NCBI GenBank assembly: GCA_030065735.1
Contig: JASJDD010000026.1
Coordinates: 1-32,903, forward strand
Length of the DNA stretch: 32,903 bases
Direction of reading: 5' to 3'
Source of the DNA: Crocosphaera sp.
Lineage (GTDB): Bacteria; Cyanobacteriota; Cyanobacteriia; Cyanobacteriales; Microcystaceae
Shown: positions 1-9,002 of the stretch, piece after piece
How the letters are laid out: every line of letters starts with the position of its first letter
How positions within the stretch are numbered: the stretch's first letter is position 1
Notes under the pieces: generated by a model
Database searches by the model: none
Told to the model about the DNA's origin: nothing
What the model saw: the letters and a program-made list of their open reading frames with translations, nothing else
Made by a program: the position numbers and the translations under genes

Positions 1-201
1 CTTTCTTTTAAGGGCATATCTTGTCTATTTCCACACACACAACAAGTTTTTGAACTGGGAAACCACCTATCTACTATGGTTAGTAAAAAACCAAGGTGAA
101 AAATGTTAGTTTTAAACAATATTGATTCGTTATGATAAACATAACCATTGAGCTAACCTTTCAAATATCATCCAATCTTTAAACCATATTGTTAAATTTA
201 T

Positions 202-1926
202 ATGTATTATTGGAGCCAAAAAAACAATCTAATAACGTCTTTGATTGCCTGGATTTTGACAATTTTAGTAATTTTCACTTTCTTTGTTTGTCTGAGTCCA
301 ATCTTAGGTCAAGAAAAGCCAACAGCCCCTATTATGTTAGAAGGAAGAACCCTATTTTATGTCAGTGAATCAGGACAATATACCGCCCAACAAAGGGCTG
401 AAGAAGCAAATAATCATTTAGAAAAAATATTAGAAGAGAGTGACTCTGCCATTACAGTTGCAATTGATTCAAACCAAGAAGTTCCTGTAATTACCATTAA
501 TGAGCGTTATTTTCTTTCGGTTACTTATAATGATGCTCCTATGGGAAAAAGTTTACAAGGACAAGCGTTAACTTGGAAAAATACCCTAGAAATTGCCATT
601 AGTAAAGCAGAATATGAAAGAACCCCACAATATTATATTAAAGCCATTATTATTGCGATCGCCGTCATTTTTCTCGCCTCTATTTTATCGTGGAAATTAG
701 GAGTTATTTGGCAGCGTTGGCTGGAACCTTTGAAGACAACACCAACCGATCCGAATCCCCCCACTTCTACTGTTTCTCATCAGCCATTAACAGCCCATCC
801 AAGTGAATCTTCTTTTAAGTTCCAGTTAGTAGGATTGTTAGTATTATTAACAATAATTCGGGGAATTATTTGGATTGTTGCTATTGGTTATATTACTCAT
901 TTATTCCCTCAAACTCGGCAATGGAGTGACTTGATTATTGAGATTTTAAAAATTAGTTTAATTACTGATGTTTTCCCTTTAGGCAATCAAAAATATTCGG
1001 TACTTGACTTTTTTATTTTAGTCGGTTTATTAGCCGGTTTAGTGACCTTAACTCGAATGGTCAGCCGTGTGTTAAAATCTAAACTGTTAAGTGCTACTGG
1101 ACTCAATCGTGCAGTTCAAGACACCACCGCTTTAATTGTTAACTATACCTTAATTTTCTTGGGAACGATTGTTGTTCTCCAAGTTTGGGGATTAGACTTA
1201 AGTTCTTTAACGGTTTTTGCTAGTGTTTTAGGGGTAGGGATTGGTTTAGGACTTCAAGGAATTGCCAAAGAATTTGTTAGTGGATTAGTGTTAATTTTTG
1301 AACGTCCTATACAAGTTGGAGATTTTGTTGAAGTGAATAGATTGATGGGAACGGTAGAAAGAATTAGTGTCAGAAGCACAGAAATAAGAACATTGGATCA
1401 AATTTCTGTTATTTTACCTAATTCTCGTTTTTTAGACTCAGAAGTAATTAATTGGAGTCATTCTAGTCCTATTTCTCGCTTAAAAATTCCTATTGGTGTT
1501 GCCTATGGTTCTAATTTAGAAGCAGTTAGAAAAATCTTAATCGATACGGCTAAAAATCATAAAGATATTTTATCTGTGCCATCTCCTCAAGTCTTTTTTT
1601 CCGAGTTTGCTGATAGTTCTCTTAACTTTAATTTATTGGTTTGGATTAGTAAACCCTATAAACAATTTCAAATTAAAAGTGATCTTTACTTCAACATTGA
1701 TAGTAAATTTAGAGAAGAAGGCATCGAAATTCCTTTTCCTCAAAGCGATGTACATTTTCGTTCTAGTGATGTACCTGCACAAACCCTTTCCCCCGAACTC
1801 ATTAATTCTTTAACGAATTTATCGAATAGTTTAGCACTATGGTTAAAACAAAATTCTCATGCTCAAACGATGTCAGATCAAAACAAAGAAATAAAATCAA
1901 ACAAAATAACAAAAAAAGAACCTTAA
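202..1926 (+). CDS. MscS-family mechanosensitive ion channel
   Basis: A 574-aa inner-membrane channel that would release osmolytes when membrane tension rises. Hydrophobic spans lie near residues 10-33 (with a polar, probably periplasmic stretch to about 145), 146-168, 208-232, 268-285 and 308-330. The pore helix is Gly/Ala-rich ([14 protein letters not shown], 340-353) and is followed by the MscS beta-domain signature [13 protein letters not shown] (366-378) and VILPNSRF (403-410). The N-terminal extension makes it longer than E. coli MscS (286 aa), as in many cyanobacterial paralogues. tsaD begins 7 bases after the stop, so the two are probably cotranscribed. No strong Shine-Dalgarno precedes the ATG. 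A small inverted repeat, GTTATG/CATAAC, lies at about 129-145 in the upstream region. Family call is firm; gating properties are unknown. Confidence 0.92.
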   Translation: MYYWSQKNNLITSLIAWILTILVIFTFFVCLSPILGQEKPTAPIMLEGRTLFYVSESGQYTAQQRAEEANNHLEKILEESDSAITVAIDSNQEVPVITINERYFLSVTYNDAPMGKSLQGQALTWKNTLEIAISKAEYERTPQYYIKAIIIAIAVIFLASILSWKLGVIWQRWLEPLKTTPTDPNPPTSTVSHQPLTAHPSESSFKFQLVGLLVLLTIIRGIIWIVAIGYITHLFPQTRQWSDLIIEILKISLITDVFPLGNQKYSVLDFFILVGLLAGLVTLTRMVSRVLKSKLLSATGLNRAVQDTTALIVNYTLIFLGTIVVLQVWGLDLSSLTVFASVLGVGIGLGLQGIAKEFVSGLVLIFERPIQVGDFVEVNRLMGTVERISVRSTEIRTLDQISVILPNSRFLDSEVINWSHSSPISRLKIPIGVAYGSNLEAVRKILIDTAKNHKDILSVPSPQVFFSEFADSSLNFNLLVWISKPYKQFQIKSDLYFNIDSKFREEGIEIPFPQSDVHFRSSDVPAQTLSPELINSLTNLSNSLALWLKQNSHAQTMSDQNKEIKSNKITKKEP

Positions 1927-1933
1927 AACTCTT

Positions 1934-3004
1934 ATGAAAACCATACTAGGAATTGAAACCAGTTGTGATGAAACGGCTGTTGCTATTGTTAATCATCAGA
2001 GGATTTATAGTAGTGTTGTTGCTTCTCAAATTGACTTACATCAACGTTATGGTGGCGTGGTTCCAGAAGAAGCATCTCGTCAACATCTTTTAACTATTAA
2101 CCCTTGTATTGAAGAAGCCTTACAAACAGCAAAATTAACCTGGAATGATATCGATGGCATCGCTGCAACCGTTGCACCAGGATTAATTGGAGCTTTAATG
2201 GTAGGAGAAACAGCAGCTAAAACCTTGGCAATGATTCATCAAAAACCCTTCTTAGGAATCCATCATTTAGAAGGTCATATTTATGCAACTTATCTCAGTG
2301 AACCCCATTGGAAACCCCCCTTTTTATGTTTATTAGTATCAGGGGGTCATACCAGTCTGATTCATGTTAAAGATTGTGGTATTTATGAACAATTAGGAAA
2401 CACCCGTGATGATGCAGCCGGAGAAGCGTTTGATAAAGTGGCAAGATTATTGAATTTAGGCTATCCAGGAGGTCCCATTATTGATAAATTAGCCACTCAA
2501 GGAAATCCCAAAAGATTTAGTTTACCAGAGGGAAAAGTCTCCTTACCACAAGGGGGTTATCATCCCTATGACTTTAGTTTTAGCGGCTTAAAAACGGCGG
2601 TTTTAAGATTAGTAGAAAAGCTCAAACAAGAAAATTCTGAACCCTTACCCATTGCCGATTTAGCTGCCAGTTTTCAAGAAACAGTTGCCCGTTCCTTAAC
2701 AAAAAAAACCATTGCTTGCGCCTTAGATCATAACCTCACTCATATTGCTGTTGGAGGTGGTGTCGCTGCTAATAGTGGCCTGAGAAATCACCTTCAACAA
2801 GCAGGGAAAGAACACAATTTAACCGTTCATTTTCCCCCTCTACAACTCTGTACTGATAACGCTGCTATGATTGCCTCTGCTGCTTGTGATCACCTTAACA
2901 GAGGTCATATTTCTTCCTGGAATTTAGGGGTACAATCCCGTTTAGCCATTACTGATGTGATGACGCTCTATTTACAGACGGGGAGACCAATACTGCTCGG
3001 TTAA
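1934..3004 (+). CDS. tsaD: tRNA N6-adenosine threonylcarbamoyltransferase TsaD
   Basis: A 356-aa cytoplasmic enzyme that transfers the threonylcarbamoyl group to A37 of ANN-decoding tRNAs, giving t6A; in bacteria it works with TsaB, TsaE and TsaC. The N-terminus [14 protein letters not shown] (6-19) is the ASKHA phosphate-binding loop, His111 and His115 in HHLEGH are the metal ligands, SGGHT (136-140) is the second nucleotide motif, and [13 protein letters not shown] (156-168) plus the C-terminal CTDNAAM motif are conserved. Length is normal for the family. The start 7 bases after the upstream channel gene suggests translational linkage. The final residues ([10 protein letters not shown]) are poorly conserved but there is no sign of damage. 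Confidence 0.97.
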   Translation: MKTILGIETSCDETAVAIVNHQRIYSSVVASQIDLHQRYGGVVPEEASRQHLLTINPCIEEALQTAKLTWNDIDGIAATVAPGLIGALMVGETAAKTLAMIHQKPFLGIHHLEGHIYATYLSEPHWKPPFLCLLVSGGHTSLIHVKDCGIYEQLGNTRDDAAGEAFDKVARLLNLGYPGGPIIDKLATQGNPKRFSLPEGKVSLPQGGYHPYDFSFSGLKTAVLRLVEKLKQENSEPLPIADLAASFQETVARSLTKKTIACALDHNLTHIAVGGGVAANSGLRNHLQQAGKEHNLTVHFPPLQLCTDNAAMIASAACDHLNRGHISSWNLGVQSRLAITDVMTLYLQTGRPILLG

Positions 3005-3040
3005 CAAAATTGATCTGTTGAGACAAGAGGGGGAAGTTCA

Positions 3041-3100
3041 AGAAGTCAGAAGTTCCTCACTCCGTTCCGGCGCTATCGCACAGAACTCAGAAGTCAGAAG
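3041..3100 (-). repeat. Dispersed heptanucleotide-bounded repeat, copy 1
   Basis: This stretch, read on the minus strand, consists of TTCTGAC-type heptamers around a core CTGTGCGATAGCGCCGGAA and a GTGAGGAACTTC segment. The same module occurs on the plus strand at about 13629-13750 and 22884-22964, so it is a dispersed repeat. It fits the short tandemly repeated repetitive (STRR) class known in cyanobacteria. No coding capacity is evident. The rest of the 3005-3255 gap holds another repeat-like string (GAGCTTGTCGAAGTACAC at about 3140-3160), which I could not assign. Confidence 0.8.
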
Positions 3101-3255
3101 CGATAAAAGGGTGCATCTTTGTTTCATTCTCCCCTGTTGCTGAGCTTGTCGAAGTACACCAGCTTAGGGCTACTAAAAACTCCGCACAAAGCGTAGCGGC
3201 TTGTGAGAGTAGTTTATTATAATCAAGTAGAATTTTAAAGTTCACTGTTATTACA

Positions 3256-3963
3256 ATGAAAATTAATCCAACCTTAAAACTAAGTTTACTACTATTATTA
3301 ATCATGTCAGGAGCCGGAACCGCTAGTGCTTATTTGGCTTACCAAGCGGGAACCGAAGCCCTTCAAGGGGTGAGTCAACCAGAAAACAACCCCACCAAGA
3401 AACTAGGAGAGGGATCTCAAAAATCCACTGAACCCACTGAATTTAAACCCATTGACGAAAAAACTATCTTAATTAAAGTTTACGATTATACCCATAAGAA
3501 AAACAAAGCAGCAGCCTCAGGAAAAGACCAAGACCAAAACAAGAGCAAAACCGAGGACAAAACCAGTCAATCAACGGAACATAACCCCCAAGAGATTAAA
3601 CCCTCTCAAACCGTTGCTAATTTACCCTTACACGTGAAAGATCAAGGGGTCAAGTTACAGGTGAATGAAGCAACCAATGAAGGAACAACCTTATCATTAA
3701 AAGTCAATTTACAAAATGAAGGCACAACCCCGGTCAAATTCCTTTATAGTTTTTTAGAGGTTAAAGATAATCAAGGACGTGCCTTAAGTGCCATCACAGA
3801 AGGACTTCCTGAAGAACTTCCCCCCAACAGTGAGAATTTTGTGGGTAAGGTCAAAATTCCCAGTGCGTTAGTGGATGATAGTCAAACCCTATCCTTAAAT
3901 CTAACGGATTATCCCGATCAAAAACTACAACTGAATATCGCCCAAATTCCCGTTATTCGATAA
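3256..3963 (+). CDS. Membrane-anchored or exported hypothetical protein
   Basis: A 235-aa protein I do not recognise. Residues 8-28 are a hydrophobic segment (LSLLLLLIMSGAGTASAYLA) that could be a signal peptide or a signal anchor. Residues 35-120 are low-complexity, rich in K, E, Q, S, T and P, as in flexible periplasmic linkers. Residues about 125-235 look like a beta-rich domain with alternating hydrophobics (VKLQVNEAT, LSLKVNLQNEG), compatible with an Ig-like DUF4352-type fold, but I see no diagnostic residues. The gene lies 38 bases upstream of the CNNM transporter gene on the same strand, so they may share a transcript. Function not assigned. Confidence 0.8.
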   Translation: MKINPTLKLSLLLLLIMSGAGTASAYLAYQAGTEALQGVSQPENNPTKKLGEGSQKSTEPTEFKPIDEKTILIKVYDYTHKKNKAAASGKDQDQNKSKTEDKTSQSTEHNPQEIKPSQTVANLPLHVKDQGVKLQVNEATNEGTTLSLKVNLQNEGTTPVKFLYSFLEVKDNQGRALSAITEGLPEELPPNSENFVGKVKIPSALVDDSQTLSLNLTDYPDQKLQLNIAQIPVIR

Positions 3964-4001
3964 TCTTGGTGATTATTAAACCATCAATTTGACCCATCAA
4001 T

Positions 4002-5408
4002 ATGACCACCCAAGCTATCTTAATACGGGCTTTATCAATTCTCTTGTTGATAGCCATTAACGCCTTTTTTGTCACCGCAGAATTTGCTATGGTTTCAGTC
4101 AGGCGATCGCGGGTCACTCAATTGGTCAAAGCAGGGGATATTCAGGCACAAACGGTACAATCGTTACAGCGTAGTCTTGATCGCCTTCTCTCTACTACCC
4201 AATTAGGCATTACCCTTTCTAGTTTAGCCTTGGGTTGGATTGGAGAAAGTACCATGGCTAAACTGGTGATGGAAATATTGTCAAAATTACCTTTACCTCC
4301 CCTCCTCGCTAACAGTTTATCTCACAGCATCGCTATTCCCATCGCCTTTCTCTCTTTGGCCTATTTACAAATTGTTTTAGGAGAATTATGCCCTAAATCA
4401 GTGGCTTTGATTTATTCAGAACAACTCGCCCGTTTTTTGGGTCCATCTATTGGTGTCATTGCTCAAGTTTTTAACCCTTTTATCTGGATTTTAAATCAGT
4501 CGACCCGTTATTTATTGCACAGTGTTGGCATTAAACACAATACCAACGGGGGTTATAGTCAAGTGACCCCGGAAGAATTACAATTAATTATTGCCACGGA
4601 AGGCGAATCCACTGGGTTAGAAGCCCAAGAACGGGCGTTACTCAAAAACGTTTTTGAATTTAGCGCAGTGACGACGGTAGAAGTCATGGTTCCCCGTACT
4701 CAGTTAGTGGCGATCGCTGAAACGGCCACGTTTGAGGAATTGTTAAAGGAAGTGACAGAAACGGGTCATTCTCGTTATCCGGTTAAAGGAGACTCCCTCG
4801 ATGATATTCTAGGCATTATTGATTTTAAAGATTTGGCACAACCTTTGAGCCAAGGGGATTTGACCCCAACCTCGTCTGTTGAGTCTTGGATCAAACCGGT
4901 TAAATTTGTCTCCGAATCGATGGCCTTGGATGAACTATTAGCATTGATGCAGCGATCGCAATTAAAAATGGTCATGGTGGTGGATGAATTTGGGGGAACA
5001 TCGGGACTGATTACCATACAAGATGTGATTGAAGAAATTTTAGGGAATGATTTAGAAGGGATCACGGAAGAAGAAGATACCTTAAAAATGATTGATGAAG
5101 ATAATTTTTTGATAGAAGCACAACTGAATCTGGAAGAGTTAAATAATGTTTTAGGGTTAGATTTACCTTTAACGGATGAATATCAAACGTTGGGAGGATT
5201 TTTATTGTATCAGTGGCAAAAAATACCCACCGAAGGAGAAACCCTCCATTATGAAAATCTATCGTTTACCATTGTGGATTCTGAAGGACCCCGTTTACGA
5301 CAAATTCATCTCAGTCGACAACCTCCTACCGTTACTGAACCGTTAGAAGAACCGATTGAACCTTTACAAAACTCTAACCAGACGGATGTTGAAACTGATC
5401 CCAATTGA
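4002..5408 (+). CDS. CNNM/CorC-type transporter with DUF21, CBS pair and CorC_HlyC domains
   Basis: A 468-aa inner-membrane protein of the hemolysin C/TlyC/CorC family, related to CNNM magnesium exporters. The DUF21 membrane domain spans about residues 7-185 with hydrophobic segments at 10-30, 68-82, 108-128 and 147-165, and carries the conserved GELCPKSVAL (127-136). The acidic helix and VMVPRTQLVAI (228-238) begin a CBS pair running to about 348; VMVVDEFGGTSGLITIQD (324-341) is the second CBS signature. A CorC_HlyC domain occupies about 365-440 (LGGFLLYQ). Older 'hemolysin' names are historical; transport of Mg2+ or another divalent cation is inferred from the family. Its 3' end converges on a minus-strand Uma2 gene 21 bases away. 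Confidence 0.93.
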   Translation: MTTQAILIRALSILLLIAINAFFVTAEFAMVSVRRSRVTQLVKAGDIQAQTVQSLQRSLDRLLSTTQLGITLSSLALGWIGESTMAKLVMEILSKLPLPPLLANSLSHSIAIPIAFLSLAYLQIVLGELCPKSVALIYSEQLARFLGPSIGVIAQVFNPFIWILNQSTRYLLHSVGIKHNTNGGYSQVTPEELQLIIATEGESTGLEAQERALLKNVFEFSAVTTVEVMVPRTQLVAIAETATFEELLKEVTETGHSRYPVKGDSLDDILGIIDFKDLAQPLSQGDLTPTSSVESWIKPVKFVSESMALDELLALMQRSQLKMVMVVDEFGGTSGLITIQDVIEEILGNDLEGITEEEDTLKMIDEDNFLIEAQLNLEELNNVLGLDLPLTDEYQTLGGFLLYQWQKIPTEGETLHYENLSFTIVDSEGPRLRQIHLSRQPPTVTEPLEEPIEPLQNSNQTDVETDPN

Positions 5409-5429
5409 GTCAACGGTAATCTTTTGATC

Positions 5430-6020
5430 TCAAAAAACATCGCCTTGTAAAATTTGAAATACAGTATAGTTAAACTCAGTAAAAGTAGGAGATTTTAAAC
5501 TATCTGATGAACTAAATATCGTCTCATCATAAAATCCCTCGGATAAAGAAAGAATCGTTACTTTTTCTTGAAGGGGATCAACAATCCAATATTCCGGAAT
5601 ATCCAGTACACTATATTCAGAACGTTTAGCACGGTAATCAATATTTTTGGTTGATTCACTGACCACTTCTACAACTAAAATTGGTGAGGGTTCGTTGAGT
5701 CGAATAACTGCTTCACGGTTTTGTAGTTGTTGCCATTGAGAGGTTAATAAAACCACCACATCAGGAATGCGAACCGTGTCCCATCGAGTTCCACGGGGTG
5801 ATTGAATCCCAATTACCATTTGTTTTGAAACCCAGGGTTGACCAAGACGCTTAATTTCCTGACGAAAACAATAATTGAGAAAGTCGGCAATTTCACCATG
5901 TTGTCCCATTCCCAAACTCATTGCCACTAATTCTCCGTTCACCAGTTCATAAGTTGTATCCGTCTTGTCATCATATTTGAGGTATTCTTGGAGGGTTAAA
6001 TGGTTTTTAGTTAGGGTCAT
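5430..6020 (-). CDS. Uma2 family (DUF820) PD-(D/E)XK nuclease-fold protein
   Basis: A 196-aa protein of the Uma2 family, greatly expanded in cyanobacteria, with a restriction-endonuclease-like fold but mostly unknown roles. The N-terminus LTLQEYLKYDDKTDTTYELV is the usual entry motif. The likely active-site set is visible: Asp87 in RIPDVVVL, Glu118 in LVVEVVSES and Lys132 in YRAKRSEY, followed by EYWIVDP (143-149). The gene is last in a minus-strand group behind aroE (36 bases away). Its upstream spacer contains a heptanucleotide TTATCAG repeat. A second, divergent member is at 25386-25973 in this window. Confidence 0.9.
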   Translation of the reverse strand: MTLTKNHLTLQEYLKYDDKTDTTYELVNGELVAMSLGMGQHGEIADFLNYCFRQEIKRLGQPWVSKQMVIGIQSPRGTRWDTVRIPDVVVLLTSQWQQLQNREAVIRLNEPSPILVVEVVSESTKNIDYRAKRSEYSVLDIPEYWIVDPLQEKVTILSLSEGFYDETIFSSSDSLKSPTFTEFNYTVFQILQGDVF

Positions 6021-6021
6021 T

Positions 6022-6040
6022 TCAGTTATCAGTTATCAGT
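6022..6040 (+). repeat. TTATCAG-type heptanucleotide repeat (short copy)
   Basis: TCAG followed by TTATCAG units, about 2.5 units, between the Uma2 start and the aroE stop. Same family as the longer arrays at 12316-12357 and 21158-21213. Confidence 0.75.
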
Positions 6041-6056
6041 ACACAGTTTACATAAA

Positions 6057-6923
6057 TTAGGAAAAGAGATACTGTTTCAACGCCTGACTCATAACTTCTC
6101 CAGGGACAGGTTGCTGTAACCAAATTTCTAAGGCCGCAGCCCCTTGATAGACTAACATATCTAAACCATCAATAATGTTTAAGCCGTGCTGTTGTGCATC
6201 TTTGAGAAATTGAGTGGGACTGGGATTATAAATTAAGTCGTAGGCGATCGCAGTTGAAGGAAATTTTTTCCATAAATGACTGTCAACGGGAGAATTTTCA
6301 GTATGAGGAAACATTCCCACAGGTGTAGTATTCACAATTAACTGGCTTTGGGATACCAACCCCGATAATTCATCCCAGGAATGGACGGTTATGGAGGCTG
6401 TAAGCTCACTATTATGCCAACTTTGCTTAAATTTATCTAACTTGTCTTGATCACGTCCCACAACGCAAATTTCAGGGCATCCTAATTCAGCTAATCCTAC
6501 CACCACAGCCCTTGCTGCGCCTCCATTTCCCAGGATAATGGGTTTAATGGTGTTCCAGGGGCGATTTAGGGGTTTCAGAGGGGCTAAAAAGCCGATAACA
6601 TCGGTGTTTGTGCCTTTCCACCCTGTTTCTGTGCGCCAAACGGTGTTCACGGCTCCCACTAATTGGGCGGTTGTGGTAATCTCGGATAGGAGAGGGATGA
6701 TAGCCTGTTTATGAGGGATGGTTGCATTAAATCCCATCACTCCGATGGTTGCAAACCCATTTAAAGCGATCGCTAAGTTTTCGGGTTTCACTGGGAAAGG
6801 AATATAAATATAATCGACTCCTAAATGTTCAATGGCTGCATTTTGCATGACAGGGGATAAAGAATGTTCGATGGGATGACCAATGATTCCTAATAGTTTT
6901 GTTTTTCCGGTAATGATTGTCAT
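6057..6923 (-). CDS. aroE: Shikimate dehydrogenase (NADP+)
   Basis: A 288-aa cytoplasmic enzyme that reduces 3-dehydroshikimate to shikimate, step four of the shikimate pathway feeding aromatic amino acids, quinones and tocopherols. Visible motifs are GHPIEHSLSP (15-24, shikimate-binding serines), FNATIPHK with catalytic Lys72, NTD with Asp108, the NADP-binding loop GNGGAARA (132-139), and the C-terminal MLVYQGAAALEIW. Length is standard. It starts 11 bases after the stop of the upstream exported protein gene, so the two are probably one transcript. tyrA, a later step in the same overall route, is elsewhere in the window and not linked. Confidence 0.97.
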   Translation of the reverse strand: MTIITGKTKLLGIIGHPIEHSLSPVMQNAAIEHLGVDYIYIPFPVKPENLAIALNGFATIGVMGFNATIPHKQAIIPLLSEITTTAQLVGAVNTVWRTETGWKGTNTDVIGFLAPLKPLNRPWNTIKPIILGNGGAARAVVVGLAELGCPEICVVGRDQDKLDKFKQSWHNSELTASITVHSWDELSGLVSQSQLIVNTTPVGMFPHTENSPVDSHLWKKFPSTAIAYDLIYNPSPTQFLKDAQQHGLNIIDGLDMLVYQGAAALEIWLQQPVPGEVMSQALKQYLFS

Positions 6924-6934
6924 TATGTTTGAGA

Positions 6935-7513
6935 TTACTCTGAATAGGGAATGACGGTTAAAATTATATGATTATTATCATGATCAAAACTGAGTTCATC
7001 AACCACATACGTATTGGTTTGAGACACAGTAATAATTCCCCTTAATTTCCCTTTACTGATATTAGATAAAATGACTTCAGCTTTTCCATTTTGAGCATTG
7101 GTTATTTTAAAATGGGTGAAAGGTTCTTGCCAAGTTTGTGTTGTATTTGGGTTAGAATCATTATCTCCTCCTCTTATTGTAAGAGATTCTCCATTATGAA
7201 TAAATATAACTTTTCCCGTAAATTCGACTTTTTGAATATCAGAAAGGTCAACTTTTTTTGCTTGATTACTTCTTTCTAGAGTAATCAGAGACTGTTGTTG
7301 ATCAAACTCTGTGATTTTTCCTGAAATTTTTTTATTTCCGTTTAATATTATTGTGGCATCAGAGGGTAACGCTACCGGGACAGCACTATTTTGTGCTTTA
7401 GTAGACTTAATCTCATGGGAAGGTAAAGAAAATCCACTGGTTGGTACGAAATAAAGTCCTAAACCAACAGTTAGAGAAGCAAGGGTAATGATTTTAATTG
7501 ACAGTTTTCTCAT
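6935..7513 (-). CDS. Exported hypothetical protein
   Basis: A 192-aa protein I do not recognise. Residues 1-30 form a signal peptide (basic RKLSIK, then a hydrophobic core) with a plausible cut near GFSLPS. The mature part is beta-rich: ATIILNGNKKISGKITEFD and ITLERSNQAKKVDLSDIQKVEF resemble short Sm-like or 'inner barrel' strands that set a small residue-binding surface, and the pattern recurs at TLTIRGG and GKLRGIITVSQ, so it may hold two related barrels. It leads the minus-strand group with aroE and the Uma2 gene. A divergent promoter region of 47 bases separates it from the plus-strand gene at 7561. Function unknown. Confidence 0.82.
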   Translation of the reverse strand: MRKLSIKIITLASLTVGLGLYFVPTSGFSLPSHEIKSTKAQNSAVPVALPSDATIILNGNKKISGKITEFDQQQSLITLERSNQAKKVDLSDIQKVEFTGKVIFIHNGESLTIRGGDNDSNPNTTQTWQEPFTHFKITNAQNGKAEVILSNISKGKLRGIITVSQTNTYVVDELSFDHDNNHIILTVIPYSE

Positions 7514-7560
7514 GATTTAATGGGATAATATTACCAATATGATCAAGGAGTGGGTTATTT

Positions 7561-8451
7561 ATGTCCGATAGTCAACCTCCAGAAAATAACACACAGATTT
7601 TAGGAACCTTTGCTAGTATTTTGGGGTTGCTAGCAATCTTCCTTTATTTTACAGGATGGATCTATCGTTGGGCCTATTTTGGCTATTTTAAATTAGAATT
7701 AACACGGTTATTTTTTCCCGTGCGATCATTTTTTTTTGTTCCTATTCAAGTGTTTGTGGGTAATGGTTGGGCATTTACTAAGACTATTTTAGCATTATTT
7801 TTAGTGGCAACTGCTATTAAAATGACGCTTTGGTTTGTGGAACCCCTAACAGTGGATTTTATGTTACCGTTATCTCAACCTTTAAACAGTACATCTCGTC
7901 GTAGAAAATGGCAGAAGGTACAGCGTCGTTTGAGGATATCTGCGAAGCATTTTCATCAATTTCCCCCATCTAAGTTTGTGCGAGGGTTAGTTTCTCTTAT
8001 TCCTGTTTCCTTACGAAAAGATTTAATTATTGTTATTTGGTTATTAATCGTTTTATTTTGGTTAGCAAGGAGTCAAGGATGGGATGATGCGCGTCGAGAC
8101 GCGGTTAATGAGACTTCTACTTTACCTGTATTTACCTACATTTTTCCTCAAGAAGAATTAGTCTTAGGACGAGATTTAGATGATGTTTTTAATGACCCTA
8201 GTTTAAAGGATTCTCGTTTTATTGGCGACTTTACTTTATTTGATTATCTTCGAGGATTGGAAGACAATGATCCCACTTTAAAAGAACCGAGAGTTTGGCG
8301 ATTATTACTAGAAAATAATAATATAATTTATTGTTTTTTTGGCTTAGATAAGAATGCTGATAAACAACAAGTTCCTCCTGTTTTAGCAATAAAAACTGAT
8401 AAAAAAGGACAAGTGATGATTTTGTCTCCATCTATTCCTAAGTTAAATTAA
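7561..8451 (+). CDS. Hypothetical integral membrane protein
   Basis: A 296-aa protein of unknown function. Hydrophobic segments lie at about residues 16-36, 55-85 and 152-170; a basic loop (STSRRRKWQKVQRRLR, about 110-125) precedes the last one, and about 125 C-terminal residues appear soluble. An AAGGAG Shine-Dalgarno at about 7543-7549 supports the ATG at 7561. It is transcribed with, or just ahead of, the coiled-coil gene that starts 44 bases downstream. No family motif recognised. Confidence 0.78.
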   Translation: MSDSQPPENNTQILGTFASILGLLAIFLYFTGWIYRWAYFGYFKLELTRLFFPVRSFFFVPIQVFVGNGWAFTKTILALFLVATAIKMTLWFVEPLTVDFMLPLSQPLNSTSRRRKWQKVQRRLRISAKHFHQFPPSKFVRGLVSLIPVSLRKDLIIVIWLLIVLFWLARSQGWDDARRDAVNETSTLPVFTYIFPQEELVLGRDLDDVFNDPSLKDSRFIGDFTLFDYLRGLEDNDPTLKEPRVWRLLLENNNIIYCFFGLDKNADKQQVPPVLAIKTDKKGQVMILSPSIPKLN

Positions 8452-8495
8452 TATTGTATAATACTATATAAGAGTAGTTTCAAATAAGAGTTTTA

Positions 8496-8837
8496 ATGAT
8501 GACTGAACCTGGTAGTGTTACTTATTCCATCCCTGAAATTCTAAAAGGTATTGAAGAAAAATTTAATAAAATTGAAGACAAGTTTGACAAAATTGATGGA
8601 AAGCTAGAAGCTATCCAAAAAGACGTTAAAGATTTAAAGATAGAGGTTACAGAAGTTAAAACAGAATTCAGAAACCTCAAAGAAAATGTCAGAGATATCA
8701 AAACAGTGCAAAACACTTTAGTTAATGAAGTTGCTGATTTAAAAGGGGTTAAATCTTTAGTTATTCCCATTATTGTTGCTGTCATAACTGCTTTCTTAAC
8801 ATTGTTAACTCGTTTTATCCCTAACATAATAATGTAG
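8496..8837 (+). CDS. Small coiled-coil protein with C-terminal membrane anchor
   Basis: A 113-aa protein. Residues about 12-85 show continuous heptads (FNKIEDKFDKIDGKLEAIQK, then DVKDLKIEV, VKTEFRNLKENV), rich in K, E and D, typical of a long parallel coiled coil. Residues 88-113 are a single hydrophobic tail (SLVIPIIVAVITAFLTLL), giving a tail-anchored topology like XhlA-type or related cyanobacterial proteins. Two adjacent ATGs are possible starts (8496 and 8499). The stop codon TAG at 8835-8837 lies inside the left arm of an inverted-repeat element, so the last one or two residues may have been supplied by its insertion. Function unknown. Confidence 0.78.
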   Translation: MMTEPGSVTYSIPEILKGIEEKFNKIEDKFDKIDGKLEAIQKDVKDLKIEVTEVKTEFRNLKENVRDIKTVQNTLVNEVADLKGVKSLVIPIIVAVITAFLTLLTRFIPNIIM

Positions 8838-8990
8838 GTTGGGTTGAGGAACGAAACCCAACACTAGGAAACATCTCATTTGTGTACAAAAATATGTTTT
8901 ATTGTTAATATGATGCTGAATCTAATCATAGGAAAAATTATAATTATCAAGATTTTGTTGGGTTTTACTACTGGTTCAACCCAACCTACA
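8833..8990. mobile_element. MITE-like non-coding element with 15-bp perfect terminal inverted repeats
   Basis: The ends are TGTAGGTTGGGTTGA (8833-8847) and its exact reverse complement (8976-8990). A second nested pair, AAACCCAACA (8854-8863) and TGTTGGGTTT (8956-8965), is also exact. Each end can additionally form its own hairpin (GTTGGGTT/AACCCAAC). It is about 158 bp and has no ORF. Motifs of this GTAGGTTGGGTT type are common dispersed repeats in cyanobacterial genomes. The left arm overlaps the stop codon of the coiled-coil gene, and the right end is 13 bases from the stop of the TPR-CHAT gene. No clear target-site duplication was identified. Confidence 0.75.
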
Positions 8991-9002
8991 ACCTACAAAC
9001 TA

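Noticed and set aside
3087-3305. A 72-aa minus-strand reading over the start of the exported hypothetical
   Set aside because: It covers repeat DNA and the antisense of a signal-peptide-like start; no supporting signal.
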